From contig NW_003156272.1 in the NCBI RefSeq assembly GCF_000003605.2, forward strand, positions 18,326 through 68,736: a stretch of DNA of 50,411 bases. The letters run 5' to 3'. This document shows, piece by piece, positions 23,206 to 44,178 of the stretch. The translations under genes were made by a program, and so were the position numbers. Origin of the DNA: Saccoglossus kowalevskii (lineage: Eukaryota; Hemichordata; Enteropneusta; Harrimaniidae). Under the pieces are notes generated by a model. It had not been told where the DNA came from. It saw only the letters and a list, made by a program, of their open reading frames with translations, and made no database searches. The first letter of the stretch is position 1. Every line of letters starts with the position of its first letter.

Positions 23206-23694
23206 CCCCCCCCTCACTTTAAACTACCAAAACATAAATAATTCTATTCTATATAATAATTGTAAAGCTGATCAAGGCAGTAAGTGAAAACTTCAATGAA
23301 TGTCTTGTTTGATTAAATGAGTAATTACATCATTCATAAAAAAAAATATACTGATTACAATGCAGTAAAGTACAACACTCACTACTATCACTAGATTGGT
23401 ATTGGTGGGTTTATGTTATTGACGAATGTATTGTACTTGGATATCCAACACACAAACGACTGAATGATCCAACATGAATTTGTTTCGACCATTCTTGAAT
23501 ATACAGCTACAACTTTATGATGTAGTATCCTTAGAAGAATGGAGTGGGTCCTAAATTATATATATTTCATTTTAATTTCATCTTTAAAACAAGCTATCAC
23601 TTCCAAACAAACAACATGGCTCAACATTATAACTTGGGGGACATTTAAGGAATTTTATATGCCACAAAGACTGACTGATGAGACATTTTTTTGT

Positions 23695-23728
23695 TAATAT
23701 ATATATATATATACACGATTTTTTTTAA

Positions 23729-23775
<47 letters not shown>
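23695..23775. repeat. TA dinucleotide microsatellite
   Basis: Two AT/TA runs, about 23697-23713 and 23729-23774, are separated by a short T-rich interruption. Confidence 0.9.
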
Positions 23776-23776
<1 letters not shown>

Positions 23777-24913
23777 CTGACAAGTAAACATGAACCATGA
23801 AGTGCTGTGAGAATATGTACAGATTAAATAAGTAGATATTGATTAAACTAAAATATTAAACTGAACAATACAGTATGATGTCCAATTTTTAAAAAATAAT
23901 TTCACCTTCTGTCAGTTATAGGTCCCATGTTGCAGCAATAATGGAGTTCTGCTAATTGCCTAATTTGAATTCACAACCAATTATCTAGAGGGTATGTAGA
24001 TTACATATATATCCAAGTTTTTATCACTTGCCACCAAGAAACATAAGCTGGGATTAGACCACAGTAATACAGTTGTCTAGAGAGGCATAAAATTTTGCAC
24101 ATTGATCCACTCAATAAAGGCACATTTCACTCAACCGCATCCCCACACGAGTTATTTCAAATCTATGAGATCTGGCATAAGATTTATTGAGATCCTGCGA
24201 CAATGTGAAGTATTTGGCATTCTGCATATGCACAAATTAATTTACTAATGTTAAATTCTTAATGACTTTCAGTATTTTTAAATGTTGTCAACAATTTGGG
24301 ATTCCCATTTCAAGTTTGTTTTGTGTTGCAAAACTAGTGATTCAAAATAAAGACAAATTTTTAAATATTTTCCAACGTTCATGTATTTCTTCACACAGAA
24401 AGGCCAGACAAACTGAAGTGTGTGTTTTTTATAAAATATTAACTTTATCAGGTAGCCACATACTACTAAATACACTAATTTTGTGTAAAATTTCCTTAAA
24501 CATCCATTAATCATGCAAAGACTATACAAAAAAATCTACATACACATGTAATATATTGAGACTTGTATTTGTAACAAGCATTCAACCAAATCTGAGTAAT
24601 ACATATACATGTAAACCATCCACCAACCATCCAGGTATCACCCTTGCTTGAAGGGGACAAAAACTGTGTTCGTAAAGTTATTTTTTGTCAACATAACATG
24701 TATATTGCCAAAAGAGATGAATTAAAATTCTGTTTTAGTTGCACAAAAGTAAACTTCATGGTCAAATAGTTCAAAAGCAATTATTTTGCTTAAACTCACT
24801 GAATTTTCTCAATAACAAGATAAGAAAGTCTCAGTTATTCTTTGTTGCCATAAGAATATTCACAGAGATACTTGAACTAAAGTGGTACAACTATATAATA
24901 TGATATGATATGA

Positions 24914-24919
24914 TTTATT
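24914..24919 (-). terminator. Candidate poly(A) signal for the SFT2D2-like gene
   Basis: TTTATT on the plus strand is AATAAA on the minus strand, 22 bases beyond the stop codon. That is very close, so a more distal signal may also be used. Confidence 0.35.
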
Positions 24920-24940
24920 TCTTTACACACTGTCCATTTC

Positions 24941-31569
<6,629 letters not shown>

Positions 31570-31740
31570 GGTCGGAGTAGCTCCGTAGCTTTGCATGAGA
31601 AATATATATGGCGGAACCGGAATAAAAATGTGAGTGATTGTTCGCGTTTGCTCTCCTCCAGAAATTATTGGGATTGCGTAACTCCCGGGTTAACCACAGT
31701 CTGTGGGTTAACTCACATCTCCTCTGAAGGGCTGTGTTTT
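31570..31740 (-). promoter_or_regulatory. Probable 5' UTR and promoter of the SFT2D2-like gene
   Basis: This is the sequence directly upstream of the ATG on the minus strand. The start context is CCGACCATGG, a fair Kozak match. At 31689-31712 there is a near-perfect palindrome whose outer arms are GTTAAC, with inner CCACAG and CTGTGG. No TATA box was seen. Confidence 0.35.
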
Positions 31741-33209
31741 ACTGAGAGATGCACTCACTATTGTATTTTATGTAGATATACAATGAACAAAGTTTACGTA
31801 AAGAAACAGTGAGTGGCTTGTATTTCAAGCTGCAAATTTCATTGAGTTAAACAAGTTTTGAGCCACGCCCCCTTAATTATTTTTGGGTCAAGCAGACTCA
31901 GAGGTCAACATAAACCGGGACATACTACTAGTATTTTAAGTACAGGTATTGACTTTCCCATAATACTAGGTCTACAAAACACAATTTACACCAAGCCCTT
32001 CTTCTGAATTTCATTTTTTTTTTTTTTTTTTTGGCAAGTGTCTCACTCTGGCTTGTAACGAATGATAAATAAAGAAACTATTAAGTTCTTAGAATTTGTC
32101 ATCGTTCATGTATTTTCTAATACCAATGATTAAAAAGATACATAATTATAGTATATATTCTTTGTAGGTTGTAGATTTATATATACATGTATACTTTTAG
32201 TCCCATTTTGATTGGCCTATCCACTTTTGCTGCATTGAGGGCGCTCTATACGGAAGGAACCATGGTATGATATCATTGTAGTAATATTGATAATATGTTC
32301 ATCATTGGCATCATATTCTCCTGTGCAATAATAAATGTCAGTCAGAGTAACCCATTGTGGTAAACAATCTAACAAACAATCATGGCCCTGCTTTTTGCTT
32401 TTTATATTTGTCTTATGCCAACAAAAATATACCTGGTCTGTTGTTATACTAAAAAATAGGTACCCTGGATTTGATAGACAGATGTGTGCTCGGATTTGAA
32501 AGATATGTGTGTCTTTGTCGCACTCAAAATAGTCATCAGTAAGTTTCGGCTCTCAACAAATACATATGTACATCAGTTTAAAATAAAAAAAAAATACCTC
32601 TCCTTTCTGTTATAAAACAAACTCCGATTTGAAAGAACACTACGTGGCTCTATTGCGTTTTTCCGATTGGATGGAAGTCATCATGAAGTTGGCATTGGAA
32701 CCTGATTGGCATCGAATAAGTAACTAAATGTGGTACAAGAACTTTCCATGGCGAGCTACTATAGCATCAGTTCACACTGTTTTTTGTGTTTGCTAAATCT
32801 CTCCTCCACAGCATCGGTTTCACCAAAACGATCGAAACATAGATATTGCCTAGCATTTGCCACAGTCCGTCGTAATGTTAATGTGATACACTTACATAAA
32901 AGATCGATAACTATACTACACTAAACGTCGAGCATCAGATTCACGCTGACTCAGACTATGCAGCCCTTCGAAATGTAGGTCAATTTTTAAATAATTTCTA
33001 ATGCAAAATAATTCATACATCATAAAACAATAAACATATTCAGCCAATTTTCAGAGTGAGTTTCTTGGCCTAAATAGTTGTTTTGTTTGTTTGTTTGTTT
33101 TTATGGCGACTTAAAACTTTTATTTTTATTTAAATGCGTTTCATTTATTCCCGTAATACTGTTAACAAATGCACGTACCAACAGACAAATTCACACACAA
33201 ATATGCAGC

Positions 33210-33400
33210 TGGTTAATTTTGGGACCAGAAAGTAAGTTTTTAGTCGAAATATTATTCATCTCATTCATTTGGTTGACCTTCAATTTTACTATTTTGTGCA
33301 TGTAGTATACATGATCATATCAAAATAATCCCAATATTATGGGGTTCATTTTGAGATCAGAAAGTACGTTTTTAGTCGAAACATCATTGTAATACCAAAA
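33210..33400. repeat. Local tandem duplication of ~120 bp
   Basis: GGTTAATTTTGGGACCAGAAAG followed by TAAGTTTTTAGTCGAAATAT is repeated as GGTTCATTTTGAGATCAGAAAG followed by TACGTTTTTAGTCGAAACAT, about 124 bases later. Confidence 0.65.
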
Positions 33401-33790
33401 TTCCACATATTATCAATGAGTTATGGAAATGTACAAACAGGATATATTTATTATTTTTTTTAAATGTGAGACACATTTCAACCATGTCATGGCGAACTGT
33501 TTATGTTACACTCTGAAGTAAAGAGGTGACACTGAGGTCTTCAAACCCGTCGATATTGTTTTGATCTGTTATTAGAAGACAAATGACTGCGCAACCAAAC
33601 ACAATTGTCGATCTGAACCACACATAAACGTTTAGCTTTATTCCTTTCTACATGTGTAGAAACCAAATTGTCAGAATTGTCACATTGTCTTTAACGTTGT
33701 AATAAAGCAATATTCTATTCTATTCATTTTGACGCCACGAAAGCGTTGAGTCACTAGAGGTCGCGATTTGTATAAATGATGTACTGGTTT

Positions 33791-33936
33791 ATAATTTCGC
33801 TATTTTTACTGAAAATCCGTTGAGTTAAACCCAGGTGAACATGTAAAATAACAAAAGAACTCATTGTTTGTCTGCAAAGTTCGTGAAATTGAATTCCGTT
33901 GACATTGGTCAAAACATCAAAATAGTGAAATTAAAT
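33791..33936. mobile_element. MITE-like inverted-repeat element
   Basis: The left arm ATAATTTCGCTATTTTTACT is matched on the other strand at the right end by TTAATTTCACTATTTTGAT. The interior word GTTAAACCCAGGTGAACATG resembles the TTAAAACCCAGTGAATATG of the element at 46641-46844, so the two may belong to one group. Confidence 0.45.
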
Positions 33937-35324
33937 GGGTGTGCGGCGTGATTCCTGATAGTAAATCAAATATTGTATATTTTTCAACCATAATATCGTC
34001 TATTATTTGCCTCAAACACAATTTCGGGACTTGAGATGATACTTTGTTAAACGTTTGGAGAGATATGAATCCCCAAGCTACAGGTGGTTTTCAGACCACA
34101 ATAAACGCTTATTTTGCCGGTAATATTAATAGTGATATACGAGACAAACTGCTGGACAAGATAAGACCGGCATTTTGATTTTCTCGCAGGACGATCAATT
34201 TCAAATTTAAGTTTGGATGATGAGGTGTGTACGTACATGCTGTGGGTACCTCTGTTGGCGTTCGTAACTGTTACAACGGGTGATCATCTAAATCATGACA
34301 TTGAACGGAGTTTTCTAAAACAGAATACAACATTGTCAAGTGTCACTTCTGTAACTTTATTTTTATCTATTTGTTCCAATTTCCTAGTTTGTATTAAAAC
34401 CATCAAATTATATCAATTCATACTTATTATAATTGACAATGCTAAACCTATGGACCAGACTTGCATTCTCAGTTTCATCCACTTTTTCTCTTTCTTGTGC
34501 ATGACAAACCACAAAGACGTGGCCACAATTTAAACCGCAACCATTGTTTCCGCGAGAATGCCGTCATTAAATCATAACAAAATCATGTGGTTAAAGCCAT
34601 ACTGCAGTTGGGTGGCGTACAAGTGATAATAAAATAAATGCGATTGATTTGCCGATATTCACCATATTTTCTATATACTTGAAAGTTGAAACTGAATAAA
34701 GTTTTTCAGGGTATCAAGTATTTGTGTGTTTTAGCCTCAATTTCATGTTTGTGCTATAATAATTTGGAAAAGCGCAGCGTCGCTAAACATCTGATCCGAG
34801 ATAAGTTCTACCATTTGTAAGACATATTTCGTGTCACTCCCTATACATTGGGTGTTATGCAGATTGACCCTAGTGCGGTGAATAAAAACACGTTTGAAGT
34901 CGTGTACATGTATTAAAGCAGCTAGGCACAGCGGGGCGTTATTTGTACAACGCCCTCAATAACACCCACTGTATTGAGAACGTTATATTATTATTTCACT
35001 GGGATTTAATTTCTATTATTCCTCACCACTCAATACTACTAAGCATTGGAGACAACATCTGACGTCATAGTATAATATAATATGCTTATTTTATAAAATC
35101 ATCAAAACCAGTTTACATTCATACCAGCATAACATCTACATGGTGATCGTTTTTTTCTGCTGGCGTAATAAAGTGTAGAAGTATGTTACTATGTATACCA
35201 CTATAACTTATGTATGGAATTCAAATGAATATTTAATGACTTCACATTGGTGTATAAAATCGGGAATTCAGAAAGTTTTGTATCACTGTGTCAGTATAAC
35301 TATATCTTAATTTTGAAAACACAT

Positions 35325-38300
35325 TCAGTCTCGAAATAAAAATACAAGGAATACAAACAGTGGCACAGAAAGAAACGTCCCTTTCAATTGCGATGCTAAA
35401 CTAATGTTGCATGGGTCGCCAAAGGTGATTCTGCGTTCCAGCCCTTTAGTGATCGGTGACTGCGATTCGATATATTCTATCAGTACATCACTATCCAAGT
35501 CACCTGTCAATAAATCAATAATCAATAAGTCTTACAATAATAATTTTTGATATAATATTATTTTCAAAACGCTTATTTTAAATAGGTCTAACGCACGTAT
35601 CTAAGATTTCTTGCTGGGAGATACTGCCTGCAAACTTGAAAATATCTGAAGTTAGTGTAGAATCGACAACCCCAACCATGATCTCCTGTAGACATTCGTC
35701 TCCGTGATGCTCCAGCAATTGCGAGCGTGATTTATTTACGAAAAGTCGGATATTCCGACGAAGTTTTACGTCACATTATATATTAAACATAGCCTGCCTG
35801 TCAAATAATTTTTAAATAATTAACTGGTAAAAAAATGTTGATATGGACAAAGTAATCATATCCAATCAAAACACGTGTTTCTTACCTGGAATGTGATACC
35901 TAATACGTTCATCAACCAACATGTCGTATCCGTCTCCGCCATTGGCTATAAACGTTGGTACAATAATTGTATATACAGAGTCCCGGTCCACCGCTATGAA
36001 TTCTGGCACTTTGCATTCTGTGCACTTGGCCTCTAAACTTTTAACACGACTACCGACTGGTGCATCGAGGTCATAGTTCACCAACAAACCTTCAAAAGAG
36101 ATTGACACGATTGAAATAAAATGATCAAATTCAAGTAAGCCTATTCATTGCAATTTTCGGGAAGTGTTGGTTATATATTTTATTTATAAAAATAATAGTC
36201 TTTATTGAAGTCGTATCCTAAAAATGGACATAGATCTAAGTACAATAAAGCATGGTTGTCATTCCATGTTAGAAACATTCAGAAATAAAAAAAGAAGATA
36301 CACTAGTAGAAAAAACTAAACTAAACTAAACTGAAAGAAAAGAACAACAAAAAATTGTAAAAAGTGGGTTATTAATAACCACTTTCGCAAAAAGTACATC
36401 AAATATATAGACTTTACGTTACAATTTCAATTACACTATACAAGTACATAAACATCATACAAACTTAAAATGGAAAAGGAGTTTTAAATGTGAACTGATG
36501 ACGAACTTGAACATTCGCCAGAATGAAAGGAAATAGCTAAATATGCATGGATTTATTGTAATTAATTTTCTAGAAGATTTATATTGATTTTGAAACAACA
36601 GACGATAATTACATTATTCTAACAGACTCTCCCAGAGTCCTTCTGAGATTTGGGCGAAAATATTACTTACCAGACACTTGTAAAAATCGTCCGCTGGGCT
36701 CATCGGGATTAATGTCGGAGACAGACCATTCTAATACTTTGATTAGTGTGGCTCCAGTAATGTCTATTAAGTCCAAAGTATTCCTAAATGGCTGGATATT
36801 CAGTATATCGCCTACTGTCAATATACCTTGTATATCGGGAAACGTAGATATGTATCAAGATTATGTGTATAGACAATGAAATAACGAGCATTTGACACTT
36901 TGTCTCTCAGGCTGGGCGGGAACCCATGATTACAGCCATAGACAAAACACTGCCATCGAAAAATAGATAATTAATTTGGGTAATACTAGTATATACATAA
37001 AATTAATTGTGTTGGTAAATGTTTAGACTCTAAATCAATTTAACTACATGTATATTAATGAGGAATTTTAGATCAGAAAAATAGTACAATGAAAGCGGAA
37101 ATAAAAAGCACCCACCGACTCCATTGGCTGCCACATCTACAGAATCGCGTATCCCTCCTCCATTCATGAGAGCAATGCTGACGTGGTTCCATCTAGTCTC
37201 ATCCGGGTGTTTTATGTTTTGATGAACCATTGCGTCAGCGATCAGGTTGCCAAGGTTACATTCCTTCAGACGACAATGATCTCGTTGCCCATCCAGGAAG
37301 ACATGTGTTTTCCCGATGATATCCGATGTTATGTTGAATATCGGCTCCGCCCACTCTTCAATTTCCGCTAAGGTCACCGCATCTGAAAATAAATGCTGAT
37401 TAAGGGTTGATCATTGGACACTCTCGGGGGGTGTCTACATAAAGAATATGTTGTGGACAAATCGTACAGGTTAAAGTACAGAGAAACAAATGTTTAAAAA
37501 ACAGAAAAGGGGAAAAGGAATGACTTTGCCATTTCTGGTGCAGGAAAAATAAAATATAGTTTCCAGTAGTTTCCAACCTACTATGCACAACACATTCATG
37601 ACGAACCAAATATATCATTGTGTTATTATTATTGGAAATTCCCACCTTGTTCGACACTGTCGTCTAATAAAATTGGGTTACCACTCCACTCGGTGACGTC
37701 ACCTTCGGTGTCAAAGGTCACTTGTAGATAACCAAGATATTTACCAAACGCATAATCCTGCACAACAAGTACATTACGTGTGACGTCATCGCCTGGGTGT
37801 ATGACTATTGGATAGGTGTCATAAGGATCCTCGTTTGATGGCGGGTCACCTGATAGAAAAAAAATACTTTATATCGACTTGAAGTCTGCTCTATTTACCT
37901 CGATGAGCAGGGCCACTGAATGTGCTACCCCTTCATATGCATAGGTTGTACAATTTATTTATTTATTTGTATATTGAATATTTCCTTCCGTCATAGTGCG
38001 AAATGGAGCGTTTTAAAATAATGACGAAACGACCTAGACAAAACAGAAACTGTGTCGTTATTATGTTACTTTTCATTTGTGTTTACTCTTCAGATGTCAA
38101 CACTCCAGCTGTCTGTTTGGGACTGGAATACTCTACCTGTATATAAGAATGTATTGGTATGTCCACCAACTACGATGTCGATTCCGTCAACCATACGAGC
38201 AATGTCTAGATCTTTGTTTATTCCAGCATGCCCCAGTGCAATGATTTTATTAACTCCCTGAGTCTTCAAACGTTCTACTTCAGCACGAATTGACTCCACT

Positions 38301-40514
38301 TCAGGGTTGAAGATTAGATTTTCTGAAGAAAAAAAACATAATAAATGTGAGTATTGTCACGTGGTATGTATGTATGGTAATCGGTGAACCTGAAACGGTG
38401 AACCGTTATGTAAATGCATAAAAATTGTCGCACTCGTTCAATAATTCTGCTATCATATAATCACTTATGACATATCAGTGGTGATTATGTTATATGCAGT
38501 ACATCGGGAAAACTATACTACGTGCCTCAACGGCCAGGCATACACCAGCGCACTGTGCCGCGAGCTCGGACGCCTGAAAACACATCGGATGAAACGCCCT
38601 TTCGTTTTATGCCGTGATAATAATATCATAATCGATAATTATTTTTTCCTGAAGCAACTGAATTTATTTTCACAATGTTATCGTAAAAGACTAACCAGTC
38701 GAAGACAGTGTGGGTGCGTCCTGGGTTGTGTAACCAACGATTCCTATCCGATCGCCACTAGGTAGTGTTAGAACAGTAGATTTTTCGAACTGTCCCTGCA
38801 TTGTGGCTTCGTTATCTGCGTCTATATTACTGCTGAGAACTGGAAAATTAACTTGACGTAGAAATGAAAGAAGTCCGTCGATTCCGTTGTCAAATTCATG
38901 GTTACCAAGTGCCTAGGATAAACATAGCATAGATGTTATAAAATGGTTGCAAACATTTGGAAACTAAAGTTACAACACTGAACGTGATGCAATTCGAGGG
39001 GCCGATGATTCAGTGTGGACTATTATCTGGATAGTCACACCATCTGAACACAAAGTTGACGCCCTTGTCCGTGCTTGTTTCTTGATTTTGATATATTTAT
39101 AGAATTGCCAAATTTTTAAGCAACTCGAAACTCGTCTATTGTTCTACAAGCATTCGAAGTCGGTGGTCGGCTTTAGAATCTTTCACGTACAACTTATGCA
39201 GCTGTGAGTATTCATGAAGTTGATTAGGCAGTGTAACGCCGTTCATCTGCGATATATTTAATGTGTAAATATTATTAAACAAAGAAACGATATAGGCAGG
39301 TAAACAAATTAATAATTTATAATAATGGAATTTATGAAATTACTATTATGATTAATCATGGAACTAAAGTTCATTGGTTCATGGTGCACCAATCATTAAC
39401 ATCGTCTTATTTTTCTGATCTATTGACCCACTGTCACTGATTTCTTTCATCGGGCAACTTTTTTTAAATTGAGTACAATCTCTTGTTTGATAAGTGAAAC
39501 CATGAAAAAACACGATTGCTCCTCCAATACTCAACCACTCCACCATTTCCCGACTGCCCTCCACTTTAAAATGTCTTGATATTCAAAGTAAATACGACGT
39601 GTAAACACGACGTGCAACAGGGTTGATACGCTGTCTCCTAGGAAATACAATACGAATGTTGTCCTTACCATAACACACAATTGGTTCGCACAGAGTGAAG
39701 TGCACTACATTGTTTGACATTCTGAGGGTCATTGAGATCACCAACATGAGGTATTGTCAAGTTGACAACGTGTCTAACGACGCTGATATATTCAGATATA
39801 TTCTTTTATTCTAAAACTACACTAATAATTTTTTTTAATTAAAAAATATATTTGAATACGATGAAAACAACAATATGTTTTTAATTTAAGTGGCTGTCTG
39901 CGCGTCTTGGTGAATAAGGGTGGGCGGAGTGGCTTGGGGCGTAAAATCGTGTAATGATCTGCAATTTTGTCGAAATGATTGAATCTAATACTACAATAAA
40001 CTCATGGATGTGTACTATGTGTCCATGCAAATACCGGTCATCTAGGTAAGTCTATTTGAGACGTGCAAGCAACGTAGCCGTTTGGGGTTAATTAACAATC
40101 AGTCTGCATAACAATGGTGAACTGTTGTGGTTTCAAGACTATTCAGTGTATGCACTCCGGGCTTAAGCTAAACGTAAACAGAATACTCACCATCGCGTCG
40201 TACCCTATAGTCTGCATAAAGCGAGCAGCGGCATCACCACGGTAATGATAAAACCACAGAGTACCCTGAAACTGATCCCCAGCGTCCAGGACCAATACAT
40301 TATCGTGTTGTTCTTTCAATTCATTGATTTTTGTTACGAATCTTGCCGCACCGCCGTAACATTTACCCTCCTGTTTATCCTCGTCAGAGCATCTCCCGCC
40401 ATACTTGTTACTTTCTGGAAACCGTGCATGAAAGTCATTGGTGTGGAGTATAACCAGTTCTAGGGCAACACTCAATGGCACACTGATCAAGAGTAACACC
40501 GTGATTGAATACAT
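35325..40514 (-). CDS. NT5E: Ecto-5'-nucleotidase (CD73-like), copy 1
   Basis: Eight minus-strand exons: 40191-40514, 38696-38912, 38137-38322, 37646-37849, 37116-37382, 36671-36826, 35886-36089 and 35325-35503. They splice to 578 residues (human CD73 has 574). After the first junction every intron is phase 1. Residues 1-18 are a signal peptide. The dimetal site is intact: D27 and H29 (HTNDFH), D80 (DAGDQ), N112, H113 and D116 (GNHEFD), H212 (LGHAG), H235 (GGHTN). The nucleotide site residues R348, N384, R389, F413, F498 and D504 align with human R354, N390, R395, F417, F500 and D506. The tail after PCNIS is a hydrophobic stretch fitting a GPI-attachment signal. It should hydrolyse extracellular AMP to adenosine at the cell surface. 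Both cysteines of the human C365-C387 disulphide are alanine. A paralogue lies 3.7 kb upstream. Confidence 0.95.
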
Positions 40515-43500
40515 GTTGACGGCTGCACGACCTCTGTGCTATGTTGACCACTTTCCACTACAACGATTACATATGTAAATGCAATGGCGTTCAATGAGAC
40601 GGCCCATACTAAATACCTCCCACACTTACTGTATTGAAGGTCAGTATACTAACGTAAAGGTCGCCGTAGTTTTATAAAAGTTGCCATAGTTACAAAGAAA
40701 CATACAGGTAGTGGATTTGTCAATACACACACACACACACATACATCCATGTATCTTACTACTTCAGTGTGTTCGCGTATAACATGTGGCGGCAAAATAG
40801 CCAATTCATATATGTCAGAGGACAATCCTGAAGCTTTCTGAATTGTCGCAGTGGTGAATCTCGGAAGATGGTCCAGGGGGAATACTAATATTGTTACTAC
40901 GTAATAACAATTTTTTGTGCCGAATCCTCAAACTAATGGGTTCCTGAGCTGATTGTTTTTGATAATATTATAATTTTAATTAATTATATATTAATAATTC
41001 TCGCCAACAGTTTCCAACTGATGTGAAACTATAACTTGACGAAAGCTGTACATTTTTTATATTTTCAAAACTAAAACCTCCAATCTGGACTCGTGTAATT
41101 TAAAGATCAATTTAAATACAATTTTAAAGGCAGTGTTTTTAATATATTTGTATGTTTTTTTGATTTCATTGTCAGTTTTACTCCGTGTAATTTATACAAG
41201 CCTATTTTCCCCGCGTACTAAATTACTTTTCTCACGTAATAGATGTGTCTACTATTATATATGTATATACAGTTTTCTTACCATATTTTGAGTCGAGTTT
41301 ATGATAGCCATGTACATTTTAATAACTGTTGTACTTCTTGCATTGCATGATAATAGTACATTGATGAGTTTAGAGAGAAGACGTTGGGGTGCATTCACAG
41401 TAGCATACATTCTTTAATTATAAATTATCTAATGATCGATTTGTGAAATATGCGTTGAATAGTACGGTGTATTGAGGTATCTATGTTGTTATTTGGCAAT
41501 GGTTTAGACTGTCAAAAATCGGTCATATTTAATATTATTCTATTATTATAATAGTGTATATAAACGTAATAGGCGTAAATACATTGTGAACGCCGGGACT
41601 GGGAATATGGAGTGTTGTATGGATTTGTGTCCATGTGTCCCACAAACTTGTGATGTTATGTTTGTTGATGTAAACCCAGTAGGTATAAGTGTAAACATGT
41701 AACAAACACACGGAGTCTACTAGTAAACATCGTTGGACAACTTCCTTTGTTATTACTAGTGTAAACGTGGAGATATATTGTTTAAGATTGTAGTATTGTG
41801 TAGCTAGTGAAATGTGCTTATAACCTAACTGTTAAATTAAACACATATACTCAAACTTTACGACATTATTTTTTGTTTTAAATATTTTCATCATATCTAA
41901 ACATAATTCAAGATCAGATGTTGTACCACTGTTGAGCTAATAACATAAAAGTGTGAAAATTTAAAAGAAAATAATAGTCAAATATGTAAAACATGCCTTG
42001 TTCTCATACTTAACTTCAACTAATTAATAACCAATTAAATAAATATCCTCCTGTTTATATCATTGCCATACATATAACTGTCCTATATTATTATTCCTTA
42101 TGTGTCTGCGCAGGAGAATCCAAAATATAATAACTCCAAAACTTACTTTCTCTCTTTAGTGTGGGTTCTGGTTAGCACGTGATGAATCATATAACTTCAG
42201 TAAGGTGACCAACATTGTATAAATGAGTGTTGCAATAGAAGAGATTATTATATACACTAGTTCATACACTAATTCAAGGAACGATTACAAAACGTACTTT
42301 CACCCTCTTGTGTGTATTCTGGTTAACGCATGGCTAAGCATATAACTATATATTCGCAGGGATGCAAGGAATATATTCAAATAAATTAATTAATTAAATT
42401 AAACATATATTATGCTTCAATATATGCACGGGACATGTAATATCAGAAGACTGTTTATATATACACAAACACCTGCTACAAGCAATCAGTCTGCAGCCTC
42501 CATACATAGTTACAGTTCTTATAGATCGAGTGCTTACACCTGCTTGTAGTCATCATCTAGTCAGTGTTCTCCACCAATCCATTTAGTACACGTGTCCACG
42601 TATCCGAGTAAGTGTTCACCTATACAGTCTACATATATATTTCATTGTTCGAATCTTATCATCAACTATGTACAACAGGTTTGGCAATGAATGCGATATA
42701 TGAGTTTGTCTATGTTTGTCAACTATGGATTCTTAGTTTCACGGTTTAATTTTGATTAACACGTTGATTAACGGTACCAGAAAGTCCTATGTATACTGAA
42801 ACACGTTACTGGTTTTAAGTTGTACCCCGAATTAAAAAAAACTATAGTTTTGAGCCGTCCTTGGCAAGATTCTTGATCTATCCCGAGTTAACACAAAATT
42901 AGCATGAGATATACAGGTCAAGCTTGGCTTTTTCCATTATCAATTCAATAAAACATGACCGTTAAATGTAGTTGTAAATAGAAGAAATTTAAGGAAGCAA
43001 AATTAATAATAATACTATCAAATTGGAGGCTACATACAATTGGTGCCCGAGTAAAACTTCGTATTTAGTTGTCTGAGGTAAAACTAAATATCCACAGTTT
43101 CGGCACAGGGCGGTTTTGAAGTCGTTCACACTTTTAGGTTATTGCTTCACGTGTGAATTGTTTTAAAAACGTTCACGGAAGTATGCCACATACTATACTT
43201 TATTTTTACAAGTTAATAATAACAATAATATTAATTTCAATAACATTTCGAGTTATAAACTTACTTTGTCATATTTAACAATTATGCGGTTGTATAACTC
43301 ACTTATTAACTGTCATTTAATAAGTCATTGCCCTAAGATTGCACTAGGCGGGTATACTGAATATGTGTCATGTATTGCGACAAATACACTGATGCTGCTC
43401 AATGTCCTTGTTTCTCTACTCACAACTCATTATTTGACCGTGTCGTCTTCTCCCCATAACACTGTGAGATTCACATATGATTACCTATGTCAATACTTTT

Positions 43501-44178
43501 TACTGACACCCTGATGCACTGTAAACCAGATGTTGATAACATTTTTACACTTGTCATATCGGTAGTTATATTGCCGTGGCAGCTAATATGAGTCTGGTGT
43601 GTGTTTTGTTTTGCTATGGGGCTGGAAAAGTGATGTGAGACAGGTGTATGTTGATTTGTGTATTGGTAAAGTCACATGGCCATGGGAAACTGTCGCTTTG
43701 AGACTTTTTTCAAAACGATTATTTGATACTTGAAAGTGAAACAAGCTAGAAATGGTCGTTTCTTGCGGGGTTACACAGCTCACTTGCGAGTTTGCAAAGA
43801 ATTGGAACGGAATTTTTATCTTTTTTGATTATGATGAGTTTTAATAAATTGTGGGAGAAGTGATACCTTGAGGAAAGTATGGAGAATAATAATAATAATT
43901 ATAGAATAATTCTAAACGAATTAACTAACTGACAATGTAGCTATGGTTCTCATTTCAATATGAACACTCGAATAAAAATACTGTATACAACGATAGAGAG
44001 TATCAGCCATTAACTAACTTGAATATCATACATGCATATACTAAATGAATTCAAATTAAAAGCAATATCAAACGAGGATTATAAGCTCGAGTTTTCGTTG
44101 AAATTAAAATACGTTATGTCATCGGAATATAATGTTCGTGATTTCGGCAGTTTTCTGATTTGCTTCAAGGCGTCTGGT
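40515..44178. other. Spacer between the nucleotidase copies; promoter side of copy 1
   Basis: No gene was seen. It includes the probable promoter of copy 1 (immediately right of 40514), a CA microsatellite near 40725-40741, and a diverged pair of ~75-base segments near 42130-42210 and 42285-42350 sharing ACAAAACGTACTTTC/CCAAAACTTACTTTC and TGTGGGTTCTGGTTA/TGTGTATTCTGGTTA. The rest is AT-rich. Because copy 2 ends at 44179, its 3' UTR must lie at the right end of this stretch. Confidence 0.5.

Larger units (their letters stand above)
22001..24913. other. Downstream flank of the SFT2D2-like gene
   Basis: This AT-rich region lies past the SFT2D2-like stop on the minus strand and may include a long 3' UTR. 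It contains an inverted-repeat element (23070-23205) and a TA microsatellite (23695-23775). No coding exon was seen. Confidence 0.45.
31741..35324. other. Intergenic region
   Basis: No gene was recognised. It contains a T20 run near 32013, an AGGGCGCT word near 32240, a local tandem duplication (33210-33400) and an inverted-repeat element (33791-33936). The rest is AT-rich and unassigned. Confidence 0.5.

Noticed and set aside
38478-38765. Plus-strand open frame of 95 codons overlapping nucleotidase copy 1
   Set aside because: Its 3' half is antisense to exon 2 and the rest is intronic; no domain was seen.
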